From an uncultured Erythrobacter sp. (GTDB lineage Bacteria > Pseudomonadota > Alphaproteobacteria > Sphingomonadales > Sphingomonadaceae), in NCBI GenBank assembly GCA_913055155.1, contig CAJXJR010000003.1:186001-250000 (forward strand): a stretch of 64,000 nt of DNA, in the 5' to 3' direction. This document shows, piece after piece, positions 50,956 through 61,267 of the stretch (positions are counted from its first letter, which is position 1; every line of letters begins with the position of its first letter). The notes beneath the pieces were generated by a model, which searched no databases, had not been told where the DNA came from, and saw nothing but the letters and a program-made list of their open reading frames with translations. Made by a program: the position numbers and the translations under genes.

Positions 50956-51465
50956 ATGCTCGACCAACTGATGGCAGCAGCCCGCGCCGGGGATTTGGCG
51001 GCCTATCGGCAATTCCTGGCCGAGGCCGCGCAGCGTATCCGCGCCAGGCTGGCCCGCAAGATCGGCGCAGACAGCGAACTGGAGGACCTGGTGCAGGAAT
51101 GCCTGATCGCCATTCATGAAAAGCGCCACACGCTCGACCCCGATCGGCCGGTGGCGCCGTGGATGAATGCGATCGCGCAGTACAAGCTGATCGACCACTG
51201 GCGAAAGCGCGGTCGCAGCCCCATCGATCTCGACGACGAGGCCGACATGGCCGTGCCCGCCGATACTCTGGCCAAGGCCGATATCGAGACGCTGCTGGGC
51301 AAGCTGCCCCCGGCGCAGGCAGAGGCGATCCGCATGACCCATATCGAAGGCCTGACCAATCGCGAGGCGAGCGAGAAGATCGGCATTGGCGTTTCGGCGA
51401 TGAAGCTGCGCGTCCATCGCGGGATGCAGCGGCTGAAGGAACTGGCGGACGAAGACGGATCATGA
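50956..51465 (+). CDS. ECF-type RNA polymerase sigma factor (ORF extends back to 50926)
   Basis: LARKIGADSELEDLVQECLIAIHEKRHTLDPDRPVAPWMNAIAQYKLIDHWRKRGR ... LPPAQAEAIRMTHIEGLTNREASEKIGIGVSAMKLRVHRGMQRL; GAGG ribosome-binding site before ATG at 50956. Confidence 0.88.
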   Translation: MLDQLMAAARAGDLAAYRQFLAEAAQRIRARLARKIGADSELEDLVQECLIAIHEKRHTLDPDRPVAPWMNAIAQYKLIDHWRKRGRSPIDLDDEADMAVPADTLAKADIETLLGKLPPAQAEAIRMTHIEGLTNREASEKIGIGVSAMKLRVHRGMQRLKELADEDGS

Positions 51466-52088
51466 GCGAGACCGATAACCTTATCGACCAACTGGCGCAG
51501 GACGGCGCAGTGCCCCCTGCCAATGCCTTGCCACGCTTTGTCATGCCGCTGGCGGGCGTGATTGCACTATGTGCGCTAGGGGTGGCGCTGGCGCTGGACG
51601 GGGCCTTTGCCTCGGTGCAGCAGAACGGCCTCAACGGCATTGTCGTCAAATGGGGCTTTTCGCTCGCGCTGCTGCTGCTCAGCGCCTTTGCCTTGTGGGC
51701 GATCGGCAAGCCCGGCACGCGCACCGGCGGCGCCATGGTGGCGCTGGCCGTGCCCTTCGCCCTGGTCGCCGCGCTGCTGGTGCTGGACCTGCTGGTGGCC
51801 GAAGCGATCTTCCCCGGCGAGACCTGGCGGGAATGCCTTGCCGCCATGGGGATCATGAGCCCGGTTGCCTTCGTCGGCGCCATCGTGGCCACACGCTGGC
51901 TGGCTCCCACCGACCTGCCCCGTGCCGGCCTTGCGGCGGGCCTATTCGGCGGGGCCGTTGCGATGACGGCCTATGCGCCTTACTGCACGCAGCATGGCAT
52001 GCTCTACATGGCAGTGTTCTGCTGCCTTCCCATCCTCGCCATGGCGGCCCTTGGCTGGCTGCTCGGACCGCGCCTGCTGCGCTGGTAA
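51462..52088 (+). CDS. NrsF (DUF1109) family anti-sigma membrane protein
   Basis: Six TM segments, ATGA-coupled to the sigma gene; MSETDNLIDQLAQDGAVPPANAL...APYCTQHGMLYMAVFCCLPILAMAALGW. Confidence 0.85.
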   Translation: MSETDNLIDQLAQDGAVPPANALPRFVMPLAGVIALCALGVALALDGAFASVQQNGLNGIVVKWGFSLALLLLSAFALWAIGKPGTRTGGAMVALAVPFALVAALLVLDLLVAEAIFPGETWRECLAAMGIMSPVAFVGAIVATRWLAPTDLPRAGLAAGLFGGAVAMTAYAPYCTQHGMLYMAVFCCLPILAMAALGWLLGPRLLRW

Positions 52089-52100
52089 GGACCTGCGCGC

Positions 52101-53276
52101 ATGAGGGACCGGCACGATTATTCCGTGCGGCGCCTGTCGGACTGCCACAAGATCGCGGACTTTCGCGAGCTGGCGCGGCGGCGGCTGCCCTTCCCCGTGT
52201 TCAACTATATCGACGGCGCGGCGGACGACGAGGCGACGAAAGACCGCAACACCGCCGCCTTTGCCGATGTGGACCTGTTGCCCGACGTGCTGGTGGGGGC
52301 GGACAGGCTGGACCTTTCCACCACCATCATGGGCCGCGAAACCGCCATGCCGCTGATGCTCAGCCCCACGGCGCTGCAACGCATATTCCATTGGCAGGGG
52401 GAGCGGGCGGTGGCCGCCGTGGCGGAGCGCCATAACCTTTGGTTCGGCATCTCCAGCCTCTCCACCGTCAGCATCGAGGAAGTGGGCACGCGCTGGCGCG
52501 GGCCCAAGATGCTGCAATACTACTACCACAAGGATCGCGGCCTCAACGCGGCGCTGGTGGAACGCGCACAGGCGGCGAAGTTCGATGCCGTCACGCTGAC
52601 GGTCGATACCGTGGTCTCCGGCAATCGCGAGCGGTGCAAGCGCACCGGCTTCACCACCCCGCCCCGGTTCACGCCGTCCAACATGCTGAGCTATGCCATG
52701 CACCCGGCCTGGGCGCTGAATTTCCTGTTTCGCGAGAAGTTCGACCTGCCCAACCTTTCCACACACGTGGCAGCAGGCAGCGGGCAGGCGATTTCGATCC
52801 AGGACTATTTCGACTCGATGCTCGACCCCAGCCTGAACTGGCAAGCGGCGGAGCAGCTGCGCGACGACTGGGGCGGCAAGTTCTGCCTGAAGGGCATCAT
52901 GTCCGTGGGCGATGCCCGGCGCGCTGCCGACATGGGCGTGGATGCGATCATGATCTCCAACCACGGCGGGCGGCAGCTGGATGGCGGGCGCGCGCCGTTC
53001 GACCAGCTGGCCGAGATCGTCGATGCCGTGGGCGACAGGGTGGAAGTGATCCTCGATGGCGGCGTGATGCGCGGCAGCCACGTGGTGAAGGCGCTGAGCA
53101 TGGGCGCGAAGGCCGCCAGCGGAGGCCGGCTCTACCTCTACGCGCTGGCTGCAGCCGGAGAAGCGGGCGCGGAGCGCGCAGTGCGCATCCTGAGCGACGA
53201 AATCACCCGCGCGATGCACCTGATGGGCAAGACCGACCCGGCAGAGCTTTCGCGCGACAACCTGCGTTTCAGATAG
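52101..53276 (+). CDS. lldD: alpha-hydroxy-acid oxidizing protein (L-lactate dehydrogenase LldD-like)
   Basis: FRELARRRLPFPVFNYIDGAADDEAT ... MISNHGGRQLDGGRAPFDQLAEIV. Confidence 0.88.
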   Translation: MRDRHDYSVRRLSDCHKIADFRELARRRLPFPVFNYIDGAADDEATKDRNTAAFADVDLLPDVLVGADRLDLSTTIMGRETAMPLMLSPTALQRIFHWQGERAVAAVAERHNLWFGISSLSTVSIEEVGTRWRGPKMLQYYYHKDRGLNAALVERAQAAKFDAVTLTVDTVVSGNRERCKRTGFTTPPRFTPSNMLSYAMHPAWALNFLFREKFDLPNLSTHVAAGSGQAISIQDYFDSMLDPSLNWQAAEQLRDDWGGKFCLKGIMSVGDARRAADMGVDAIMISNHGGRQLDGGRAPFDQLAEIVDAVGDRVEVILDGGVMRGSHVVKALSMGAKAASGGRLYLYALAAAGEAGAERAVRILSDEITRAMHLMGKTDPAELSRDNLRFR

Positions 53277-53281
53277 CAGAA

Positions 53282-53309
53282 GGGCCGAGCCCGAAAACGG
53301 ACCCGGCCC
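53282..53309 (-). terminator. terminator-like hairpin in the lldD/creD convergent gap
   Basis: Minus strand GGGCCGGGTCCG-TTTT-CGGGCTCGGCCC forms a 12-bp stem with two G-U pairs; only a weak T run follows. Confidence 0.6.
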
Positions 53310-53333
53310 CCCTTGCAACGCCTGATGGGGGGA

Positions 53334-54743
53334 TCAGGCGATGGGTTCTGCTTCTGCGTCCTCGCTCTTGCGCACGGCAGACCAGTCCACCTTGCGGGTG
53401 GCGAACATGATCCCCGCCAGCGCGGCGAACAGCAGCAGCGAACCGATCAGCAGCGAGTAGGTCTCTGCATTCAGCAGCACGTAGAGCACGCCGTAGAGCG
53501 CTGCGAGCATCAGGCCGATGAACCCGGCCCTGCGCCACGTGCCCAGCACGGCGGCGTTATAGGCGGTCAGCAAGCCGATGATCGCGGCAGCGGCCACAAG
53601 GTAGGCGAGCGAGAAGCCGATCACCTCGGCAAAGGCCAGCAGCATGACGAAGAACAGCACCAGCCCCGCGCCGGTGAGCAAGTACTCCGCCGCCGCCACG
53701 CGCGCGCCGCCGACAATGTCGAACATCAGCAGCGTGGCGAAGGTAAAGCCGATGAACAGGAAACCGTATTTCACCGCCCGGTCCACCTGGCTGTAGAGGT
53801 CGACCGGGTCGACGAGGCCGATGGAAACCGCCTGCGTCGGCGTGGCAGAGGCGACGCGCACGGATTCGATTTCCGGATAGCTGGAATTGACCGGCGCGAC
53901 CGGGCCCGCGGGCTGGTCGGACACGGAGAGCAATTGCTGCCCCAGCGCCAGGTTGGTGATGCCCGCATAGGTGGCGGTAAAGCCTTCGGACGAGATCTCG
54001 CGTTCGTCAGGCAGGAAACCACCGGTAAAGCTGGGGTGCGGCCAGGGCGAAGTAACGTGCCATTCGGTCTCGCCACCGCGCGGGATCATCGACAGCGAAT
54101 GGCTGCCGCGCAGGCCATAGCTCCACGTCACTTCCAGCGGTGCCTCTGCCGTCCACTCGGCAACCGGGGCGGAAAAGCCGCGCCCGGAAGTGGCAAGCGG
54201 GCCGTTGCCGGGGTTGAGCTCCACTTGCGTGCCGCCAACCACCACACGCGCGCTGTCGGTAAGGCCGCGCGGGTCGGAAATGCCAAAGCGCAGTTCGGCT
54301 TGCGCCAGCAGCAAGTCCTCGCGGTCAATATCCAGCCGTCCCAGTTCATCCGTCAGGGCAAAGCTGGCCGTTCCCTGCATCTCGCCCGAATAGACGACAC
54401 TTTCGTAGATCGCGTAGGCCTTGCGGTCGGGATCGAGCGCGGTTTCGATATTCTGCGCGAGCGGGGAGACGAACAGCTCGCGGCGCACTTGCCGTCGCCG
54501 CTCGGTTACCACGCCGTCGACCGTTTCGGCCTCGACGCTTTCGGCCATGAAGGGGATCACCAGCACCGGCCCGGTCACGGTCTGCGCCCCGCCCCAGCCT
54601 TGCGTGATCTGCGCCTGCGCCTGCTGTGACTGGTTTTCGCGGTCGTAGACCAGCGCATAGACCATCAGCAGCGGCACGATCAGCACCCCTGCGACAAGAC
54701 CGGCCAGCAGAAGCTTCATGCCGGGGCTTCGTTCACGTTTCAT
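53334..54743 (-). CDS. creD: cell envelope integrity protein CreD
   Basis: MKRERSPGMKLLLAGLVAGVLIVPLLMVYALVYDRENQSQQAQAQITQGWGGAQTVTGPVLVIPF ... YLLTGAGLVLFFVMLLAFAEVIGF. Confidence 0.9.
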   Translation of the reverse strand: MKRERSPGMKLLLAGLVAGVLIVPLLMVYALVYDRENQSQQAQAQITQGWGGAQTVTGPVLVIPFMAESVEAETVDGVVTERRRQVRRELFVSPLAQNIETALDPDRKAYAIYESVVYSGEMQGTASFALTDELGRLDIDREDLLLAQAELRFGISDPRGLTDSARVVVGGTQVELNPGNGPLATSGRGFSAPVAEWTAEAPLEVTWSYGLRGSHSLSMIPRGGETEWHVTSPWPHPSFTGGFLPDEREISSEGFTATYAGITNLALGQQLLSVSDQPAGPVAPVNSSYPEIESVRVASATPTQAVSIGLVDPVDLYSQVDRAVKYGFLFIGFTFATLLMFDIVGGARVAAAEYLLTGAGLVLFFVMLLAFAEVIGFSLAYLVAAAAIIGLLTAYNAAVLGTWRRAGFIGLMLAALYGVLYVLLNAETYSLLIGSLLLFAALAGIMFATRKVDWSAVRKSEDAEAEPIA

Positions 54744-54859
54744 CGCTTGATTCTCCCTCATAGACTGCGACGAATCGTGCATTGCGAGCGACGAACTGAA
54801 TGTTCTGTGAACTCTCAGAGCCGTTGATGCGCATTTCATCGGCGTGCAGGATGCTCGCC

Positions 54860-55531
54860 ATGCTGAAACGATTCGCAATCCCACGAATTGGGGGTGCCGC
54901 GCTGCTGGCGCTCTCGCTCACCACGCCGCTGGCCGCGCAGGACGAAGGCGAAGCCGCCCAGCCCGAGCAGGCCTACGCCACGACCGACGTCGTGCTGCAA
55001 ACCACCATGGGCGAGATCGTGATCGCGCTGGAGACCGAGCGCGCGCCGATCACCGCGGGCAATTTCCTGCGCTACGTGGAGGAAGATCGCTTCGACGGCA
55101 CCGTCTTCTACCGCGCCATGCACATGGACTGGGGCGACCAGCCCAACGGCCTGATCCAGGGCGGCACCCAGTGGGACCCGGAGCGCATTTTGCCCGGCAT
55201 CGAACACGAACCGACGACGCTGACCGGCCTCAGCCACACGCGCGGCGCATTGTCGATGGCAATGGGTGAACCGGGCACGGCGAACGGCGATTTCTCGATC
55301 ATGCTGGGCGACCAGACCGGGCTGGATGCCAATCCCGAAAGCGACGATCCGGTGTGGCAGAACGGCTATGCCGTGTTCGGCTATGTCATCGACGGCATGG
55401 ACGTGGTCGAAGCGATCCACGCCGCCCCTATCGATCCGGAAAAGGGCGAAGGCTGGATGCAGGGCCAGATGCTGGCCGACCCGGTCGAAATCGTCGAAGC
55501 GCGCGTGGTCGAGGAAACTGCGGACGAGTAG
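54860..55531 (+). CDS. cyclophilin-type peptidylprolyl isomerase
   Basis: VVLQTTMGEIVIALETERAPITAGNFLRYVEEDRFDGTVFYRAMH; signal peptide. Confidence 0.9.
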   Translation: MLKRFAIPRIGGAALLALSLTTPLAAQDEGEAAQPEQAYATTDVVLQTTMGEIVIALETERAPITAGNFLRYVEEDRFDGTVFYRAMHMDWGDQPNGLIQGGTQWDPERILPGIEHEPTTLTGLSHTRGALSMAMGEPGTANGDFSIMLGDQTGLDANPESDDPVWQNGYAVFGYVIDGMDVVEAIHAAPIDPEKGEGWMQGQMLADPVEIVEARVVEETADE

Positions 55532-55534
55532 CGG

Positions 55535-56851
55535 TCAGTCCCGCTCGGGCCTCTCCGCTGCCAGTCGGCTCATCAGGATCGCCGTGCGCTGCGCCTGCCG
55601 GGTAAAACTGCGCAGGTCCACCGTCTCGCCAACGGCATGGCTGCCCGATCCATCCGGCCCCATGCCCGCCAGCCCATCGGCATAAGGCGCGACGAAGCTG
55701 ATATCGGCGGCACCACGGCGAGCGGGCGGGAAAATGCCCATTTCCTCCAGCCCCATGTCTGCGTTGATCGCGTTCAGGCGCGCGAACAGCGCCATGTTGC
55801 CTTCGCTGGGCGACATGGGCGGATAGCGGAAGGCAAATTCGATTTCCGCATCGGTGCCGGGCAGGTTGTCATCGACAATGGCCTGCATGGCAGCGGCAAT
55901 GCGGTCGGTCTGCTCCTGTGAGATCGTGCGCAAGTCCCCTCGCGCCACCGCAGTGGAGGGGATGATATTGGTCTTGCCCACCGCAGCGGCGCCAAGGCGG
56001 TCTTCGGCCAGTTCCGCCGGCGTACCGCCCGCCATGAAACCGACGTTGTAGGTGAGGTTCTCCTCCGGCAGTTCCTCGCGAAAGGTGTCGAGGATGCGTG
56101 CCATCTCGTAGATCGCACCATAGCCTGCACGCTCGCCAAACACACCCGAGGAATGGCCGGTGCGGCCGGTGGTCGTCAGCGTCCAGCTGTTCGACGAACG
56201 CCGCGCAACCACGCCCATGTCGCGCCCGTCCTGCACCGACAGCCCCTCGAAACCCAGCGCCACGTCGGCCCATTGGCCTGCTGCGACAAGGTCTGCACGC
56301 GCCTGCTCTATCGGGTTGCCGACGTCTTCCTCGTCCCCCGTCAACGCGACCACGATGTTGGCGCCGTCCAGCGTGCCCGCCGCCTGCATGGCGTTGAGGG
56401 CGGAGAGGATGACCACGATCCCGCCCTTGTCGTCCACCACGCCCGGGCCGGTGGCAGTGTCGCCGTCACGAACGAACTGCTGGAACGGCGATGCCGGTTC
56501 GAAGACCGTGTCGATATGGCCGATCAGCAGCATGCGGGTGCTGGCGGGATCGCCGTGGCGCGTCGCAAACAGGTGCCCGGCGCGCCCGACGTGATCCTGA
56601 TCGATCCATTCGACTTCGAAGCCAAGCGCCTCGAACTGCGGCACCAGCATCTGCCCCACTTCGCGCACGCCCTCGTGGTTGTGGGTGCCCGAATTGATGT
56701 TGGTCATCGCCTCCAGCAAGGCGACATCGCTGTCGAACCCGGCCTCCACTGTCTCGATCATCACCTGTTCGGCAGGCGAAAGCTGGGCGACCGCGGGCGA
56801 CGCCACGCTTGCGGCAAGCAAACCTGCCAGCGCGGCGTGCCTGACCGGCAT
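55535..56851 (-). CDS. M20 family peptidase, exported
   Basis: MLLIGHIDTVFEP, GPGVVDDKGGIVVILSALNAM, LTGDEEDVGNP; start overlaps the sdhA stop. Confidence 0.87.
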   Translation of the reverse strand: MPVRHAALAGLLAASVASPAVAQLSPAEQVMIETVEAGFDSDVALLEAMTNINSGTHNHEGVREVGQMLVPQFEALGFEVEWIDQDHVGRAGHLFATRHGDPASTRMLLIGHIDTVFEPASPFQQFVRDGDTATGPGVVDDKGGIVVILSALNAMQAAGTLDGANIVVALTGDEEDVGNPIEQARADLVAAGQWADVALGFEGLSVQDGRDMGVVARRSSNSWTLTTTGRTGHSSGVFGERAGYGAIYEMARILDTFREELPEENLTYNVGFMAGGTPAELAEDRLGAAAVGKTNIIPSTAVARGDLRTISQEQTDRIAAAMQAIVDDNLPGTDAEIEFAFRYPPMSPSEGNMALFARLNAINADMGLEEMGIFPPARRGAADISFVAPYADGLAGMGPDGSGSHAVGETVDLRSFTRQAQRTAILMSRLAAERPERD

Positions 56852-58698
56852 CAATAGACGCGCTTCTTCGGCTTGATGTATTCGGCGTCGTCGGTGAGCG
56901 TGTATTCGTGCACCGGGCGGTAATCGATCTTCACCGAACCGTCCTTGCCGCCCCAGCCTTCGAACCAGGCAGCGGTGTGCTTCATCCAGTTCTCGTCGTC
57001 GCGGCCGTTGGTTTCTTCGTTGAAGTAATCCTCGTTCACGTGCGCGCCGCGGCATTCCTTGCGGTTGGCGGCGGAATGCATGGTGACGGCGGCCTGGCCG
57101 ATGAGGTTGTCCAGTTCCAGCGTCTCGACCAGGTCCGAGTTCCAGATCAGCGAGCGGTCGCTGACCTTGATGTCGTTCATCCGGGCGTAGATGTCGGTGA
57201 GCTGCGACTTGCCTTCCTCCAGCAGCTCGTCGCTGCGGAACACGGCGGCGTGCTTCGACATGCACTGCTGCATTTCGGTGCGGATCGAGGCGGTCGAGGA
57301 ATCGCCGTCGGCGTGGCGGAAGTGGTCGAGCCGCGAAAGCGCCAGGTCGGCGCTGTCGGCGGGCAGTTCGTCATGGCTCTGGCCGGGCTTGATGGTGTCG
57401 CGCAGGCGGTGGCCCGCCGCACGGCCGAACACCACCAGGTCGGTGAGCGAGTTGGAGCCGAGACGGTTCGCCCCGTGCACCGAGACGCAGGCCGCCTCGC
57501 CCACGGCAAACAGGCCGGGCACCACGGTTTCCGGATCGCCATCGGGCCCGATGGTCACCACTTCGCCGTGATAGTTCGTGGGGATACCGCCCATGTTGTA
57601 GTGCACGGTGGGCACCACCGGCAGCGGCTGGCGGGTCAGGTCTACCCCGGCAAAGATCTTGCCGCTTTCGGTAATGCCCGGCAGGCGCTGCGCCAGCACG
57701 TTCGGGTCGATGTGGTCTAGGTGCAGGAAGATGTGGTCCTTGTTCGGGCCCACGCCGCGCCCTTCGCGGATCTCGATCGCCATCGAGCGCGAGACGACGT
57801 CACGGCTGGCAAGGTCCTTCGCCGAAGGGGCATAGCGTTCCATGAACCGCTCGCCTTCGGAGTTGGTCAGGTAACCGCCTTCGCCGCGCGCGCCCTCGGT
57901 AATCAGCACGCCTGCGCCATAGATGCCGGTGGGGTGGAACTGCACGAATTCCATGTCCTGCAGCGGCAGGCCGGCACGCAGCACCATGCCGCCGCCGTCA
58001 CCGGTGCAAGTGTGGGCGCTGGTGCAGGTAAAGTAGGTGCGGCCATAGCCGCCAGTCGCCAGCACCACGGCGTGGCTGCGGAAACGGTGGATCGAGCCAT
58101 CGTCAAGGCACATGGCGATCACGCCGACGCACTTGCCGTCCTTCATGATCAGGTCGATGGCGAAGTATTCGATGTAGAAATCCGCCGCGTACTTCAGGCT
58201 CTGCTGGTACAGCGTGTGCAGCAGCGCGTGGCCGGTGCGGTCGGCGGCAGCGCAGGTGCGCTGCACCGGCGGGCCTTCGCCCATGTTCTGCATGTGGCCG
58301 CCGAAGGGACGCTGGTAGATCGTGCCCTCCTCGTTACGGCTGAAGGGCATGCCTGCGTGTTCCAGTTCCAGGATCGTGTCGGGCGCCTCGCGCACCAGGT
58401 ATTCGATGGCGTCCTGGTCACCCAGCCAGTCGGCACCCTTCACGGTGTCGTACATGTGCCACTGCCAGTGGTCGGGCGTGTTGTTGCCCAGCGCGGCAGC
58501 CACGCCGCCTTGCGCTGCCACGGTGTGGCTGCGGGTGGGGAACACCTTGGTGATGTTGGCGGTCTTCAGCCCGGCCTCTGCCGCGCCCATGGTGGCGCGC
58601 AGGCCGGAACCGCCGGCCCCCACCACCACCACGTCATAGGTGTGGTCGATGATCGGGTAGGCGCGACCGTTGATTTCGAAAGTCTCTTTGCGGGCCAT
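56851..58698 (-). CDS. sdhA: succinate dehydrogenase flavoprotein subunit
   Basis: [52 protein letters not shown]. Confidence 0.97.
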   Translation of the reverse strand: MARKETFEINGRAYPIIDHTYDVVVVGAGGSGLRATMGAAEAGLKTANITKVFPTRSHTVAAQGGVAAALGNNTPDHWQWHMYDTVKGADWLGDQDAIEYLVREAPDTILELEHAGMPFSRNEEGTIYQRPFGGHMQNMGEGPPVQRTCAAADRTGHALLHTLYQQSLKYAADFYIEYFAIDLIMKDGKCVGVIAMCLDDGSIHRFRSHAVVLATGGYGRTYFTCTSAHTCTGDGGGMVLRAGLPLQDMEFVQFHPTGIYGAGVLITEGARGEGGYLTNSEGERFMERYAPSAKDLASRDVVSRSMAIEIREGRGVGPNKDHIFLHLDHIDPNVLAQRLPGITESGKIFAGVDLTRQPLPVVPTVHYNMGGIPTNYHGEVVTIGPDGDPETVVPGLFAVGEAACVSVHGANRLGSNSLTDLVVFGRAAGHRLRDTIKPGQSHDELPADSADLALSRLDHFRHADGDSSTASIRTEMQQCMSKHAAVFRSDELLEEGKSQLTDIYARMNDIKVSDRSLIWNSDLVETLELDNLIGQAAVTMHSAANRKECRGAHVNEDYFNEETNGRDDENWMKHTAAWFEGWGGKDGSVKIDYRPVHEYTLTDDAEYIKPKKRVY

Positions 58699-59087
58699 CA
58701 GGCGGCTCCTCCGGAGAAGACAAGGCGAGCAAGGCAGAAGAGGCCGAAGGCGGCGCCTGCGAAGCTGGCAATATTCAGAAGCAGGATGGCACCGAACTTG
58801 GTGCCGCTTTCGTGCAGGTAATCCTCGATCAGCACCTGCAGGCCCAGGCGGGCATGCCAGAAGGTGGAGATAACCAGCAGCGCCACCATGAAGGCGGGCA
58901 GCGGCGAGGACAGCCAGCCTGCGACGCTGGCGTAGGAATAGTCGCCCAGCAGCGCCAGCGAAATGCCCAGGAACACCATGGTGACAAGATTGCCGACCGC
59001 GGTGAAGCGCTGCATCAGCCAGTGATGCGGGCCCTCGTGTGCCGAACCAAGGCCGCGTACCCGGCCGATCGAAGTTCCGTTACCCAT
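58698..59087 (-). CDS. sdhD: succinate dehydrogenase hydrophobic membrane anchor subunit
   Basis: 129 aa with TMs, starts at the sdhA upstream boundary; [22 protein letters not shown]. Confidence 0.9.
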   Translation of the reverse strand: MGNGTSIGRVRGLGSAHEGPHHWLMQRFTAVGNLVTMVFLGISLALLGDYSYASVAGWLSSPLPAFMVALLVISTFWHARLGLQVLIEDYLHESGTKFGAILLLNIASFAGAAFGLFCLARLVFSGGAA

Positions 59088-59099
59088 TCTTGCCTCCCC

Positions 59100-59480
59100 T
59101 CAAGCCAGCAGGATGAAGGCCCAGAAGGCCACGGTGAGCACGATCCCTGCGACCATCGAGATCACGGAGAAGGTGCGATTGGTGTTCAGTTCGTACCCCG
59201 CGCCGATATCCAGCACGAAGTGGCGCAGCCCAGAGGACATATGGGTGAAACAGGCCCAGGTCAGGCCCACCAGCACCACCATGCCATACCAGCTGGAAGC
59301 ATGGGTATGGAACGTCTCGTAAGCGTCCGGCCCGCCGGCCAGCGCGCCCAGCCACCAAAGCAGCACGCCGAGGCCGACGATCGCCATCCCGTCACCGGAG
59401 ATGCGGTGCAGGATGGATACCGTCATGTGCGGTCCCCATTTCCAGATTTGCAGGTGCGGTGAAAGCGGGCGGTTGTCCAT
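59100..59480 (-). CDS. sdhC: succinate dehydrogenase cytochrome b556 subunit
   Basis: MDNRPLSPHLQIWKWGPHMTVSILHRISGDGMAI ... CFTHMSSGLRHFVLDIGAGYEL. Confidence 0.93.
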   Translation of the reverse strand: MDNRPLSPHLQIWKWGPHMTVSILHRISGDGMAIVGLGVLLWWLGALAGGPDAYETFHTHASSWYGMVVLVGLTWACFTHMSSGLRHFVLDIGAGYELNTNRTFSVISMVAGIVLTVAFWAFILLA

Positions 59481-59625
59481 GGCATGTCCCGTTGGTTGCG
59501 AATGTGGGCCCCATCTAGCGCATGTGGCGCGCGAGACAAGCGGCCCTTGGCCCATATCGCCCATTTGCCGAGCCACTTGCGGACAGTCTTTCCCCCTGCC
59601 CCGCCCATCGCTATGACCGGCGCCC

Positions 59626-60336
59626 ATGACCAATATTCTTGTTACAGGCAGCAGCAGGGGCATCGGCCAGGCAATTGCCGACCAGTTGGCAGAGCGCGGC
59701 TGCAACGTCATGGGCCATGCCACCCGCGCCATCGATTCGCGCACCATCGCCGCCGATTTCGCCGACCCGCCTGCCCCGCAGATGCTGTGGGAAGAGGCGC
59801 TGCACCGCCTCGACGGGCGGATCGACGTGCTGGTGAACAATGCCGGGCTGTTCGAACAGATCCCGCTGCACGCCAGCGACATCGAGTGGCTGGATCGCTG
59901 GGAAGACACACTGCGCATCAACCTGACGGCCGCCGCCCAGCTCAGCCGCTTTGCCGTGCGCCACTGGCAGGAACGCGGCTCTGCCGGGCGGATCGTGCAC
60001 ATTGCCAGCCGCGCGGCCTATCGTGGCGATTCGCCGGCGCACTGGCACTATGCGGCAGCCAAGGGCGGCATGGTGGCCATGCACAAGACCATCGCCCGCG
60101 GCTATGCCGCCGAAGGCATCCTGTCCTTCGCCATCACCCCCGGCTTTACCGATACCGCCATGGCGGGCGACTACCTGGAAAGCCGCGGCGGCGAAGGGCT
60201 GCTGGCCGATATCCCGCTGGGCCGCGTGGCCGAACCGGAAGAGATCGCCGATATCGCCGTGTTCTGCTCGCTCGACGCCCCGCCCAGCATGACCGGCGCG
60301 GTGATCGACGCCAACGGCGCCAGCTATGTCCGGTAG
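59626..60336 (+). CDS. SDR family oxidoreductase
   Basis: NILVTGSSRGIGQAIADQLAERGCNVMGHAT ... YAAAKGGMVAMHKTIARGYA. Confidence 0.87.
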   Translation: MTNILVTGSSRGIGQAIADQLAERGCNVMGHATRAIDSRTIAADFADPPAPQMLWEEALHRLDGRIDVLVNNAGLFEQIPLHASDIEWLDRWEDTLRINLTAAAQLSRFAVRHWQERGSAGRIVHIASRAAYRGDSPAHWHYAAAKGGMVAMHKTIARGYAAEGILSFAITPGFTDTAMAGDYLESRGGEGLLADIPLGRVAEPEEIADIAVFCSLDAPPSMTGAVIDANGASYVR

Positions 60337-61267
60337 GATCCTCGCCGTCCTGGCGAGCCTTTGCCTTGCTGCCTGCGTCGCCCCGCAACCCCCGGTACCG
60401 CGCGCCAGCACCGGCGTACTGGATGCAGCGCGCGCCAGCGCCGGTGACGGCTCTGCCTGGGCCGAAGCTTGCGAGGACTGGGACGACTGGGACAAGCGCG
60501 CCCCGGCCTTCCACGTGTTCGGCGATACCTATCACGTGGGCACTTGCGGCATTTCCGCGATCCTGATCGCGGGGGCAGACGGCCATGTGCTGATCGACAG
60601 CGGCACCCGCAATGGCGCGCGCGTGGTGCTCAGCAATATCCGCACGCTGGGCTTCCAGCCGGAAAACGTGCGCGTCGTGCTGACCAGTCACGAGCATTTC
60701 GACCATGTCGGCGGCTTGTGGTGGGTGCAGGAAAACAGCGGCGCGCGCATCCTCACCTCGCCGCAAGCACTGGACGTGATCGAAAGCGGCGAAGCCGATG
60801 CGGCAGACCCGCAAGCCGGCATGCACGATCCCATGCACCCGATCGCCCGCCACATGGTCAGCGCCATCGAGCCGGGTGAACCGGTGACGCTGCTGGGGCG
60901 CGAATTCCTGCCCGTCGCCACGCCCGGCCACACCCCCGGAGCGCTGACGTGGCAGTGGCAGGACTGCGAAGGCGCGGAATGCCGCAGCGTGGTCTATGCC
61001 GACAGCCTCTCTGCCGTCAGCAGCGACGACTATCGTTTCTCCGACCATCCCGACTACGTGCAGGCCTATCGCGACGGGCTGGCGCGGCTCGCCGCGCTCG
61101 ATTGCGACGTGCTGCTCACCCCGCACCCTTCGGCCAGCCACATGCGCGACAAGCTGCTGGCGGGCGACCTTGCCGGCGGCATGACCTGCGCGGCCTATGC
61201 GGCAGACCGGCTTGCCCGGCTGGAGCAGCGGCTGGAGCAGGAGGCCCAGGGAGGTATCGGCCAATGA
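60326..61267 (+). CDS. subclass B3 metallo-beta-lactamase, predicted lipoprotein
   Basis: Lipobox LAAC; zinc motifs SHEHFDH, GHTPGALTW, LLTPHPS; B3-typical YADSLSAVSSDDYRF. Confidence 0.88.
   Translation: MSGRILAVLASLCLAACVAPQPPVPRASTGVLDAARASAGDGSAWAEACEDWDDWDKRAPAFHVFGDTYHVGTCGISAILIAGADGHVLIDSGTRNGARVVLSNIRTLGFQPENVRVVLTSHEHFDHVGGLWWVQENSGARILTSPQALDVIESGEADAADPQAGMHDPMHPIARHMVSAIEPGEPVTLLGREFLPVATPGHTPGALTWQWQDCEGAECRSVVYADSLSAVSSDDYRFSDHPDYVQAYRDGLARLAALDCDVLLTPHPSASHMRDKLLAGDLAGGMTCAAYAADRLARLEQRLEQEAQGGIGQ

Noticed and set aside
54800-54815. LexA-like GTTCTGTGAAC upstream of the isomerase gene
   Set aside because: Alphaproteobacterial LexA sites are direct GTTC-N7-GTTC; this inverted GTTC-N3-GAAC does not match.
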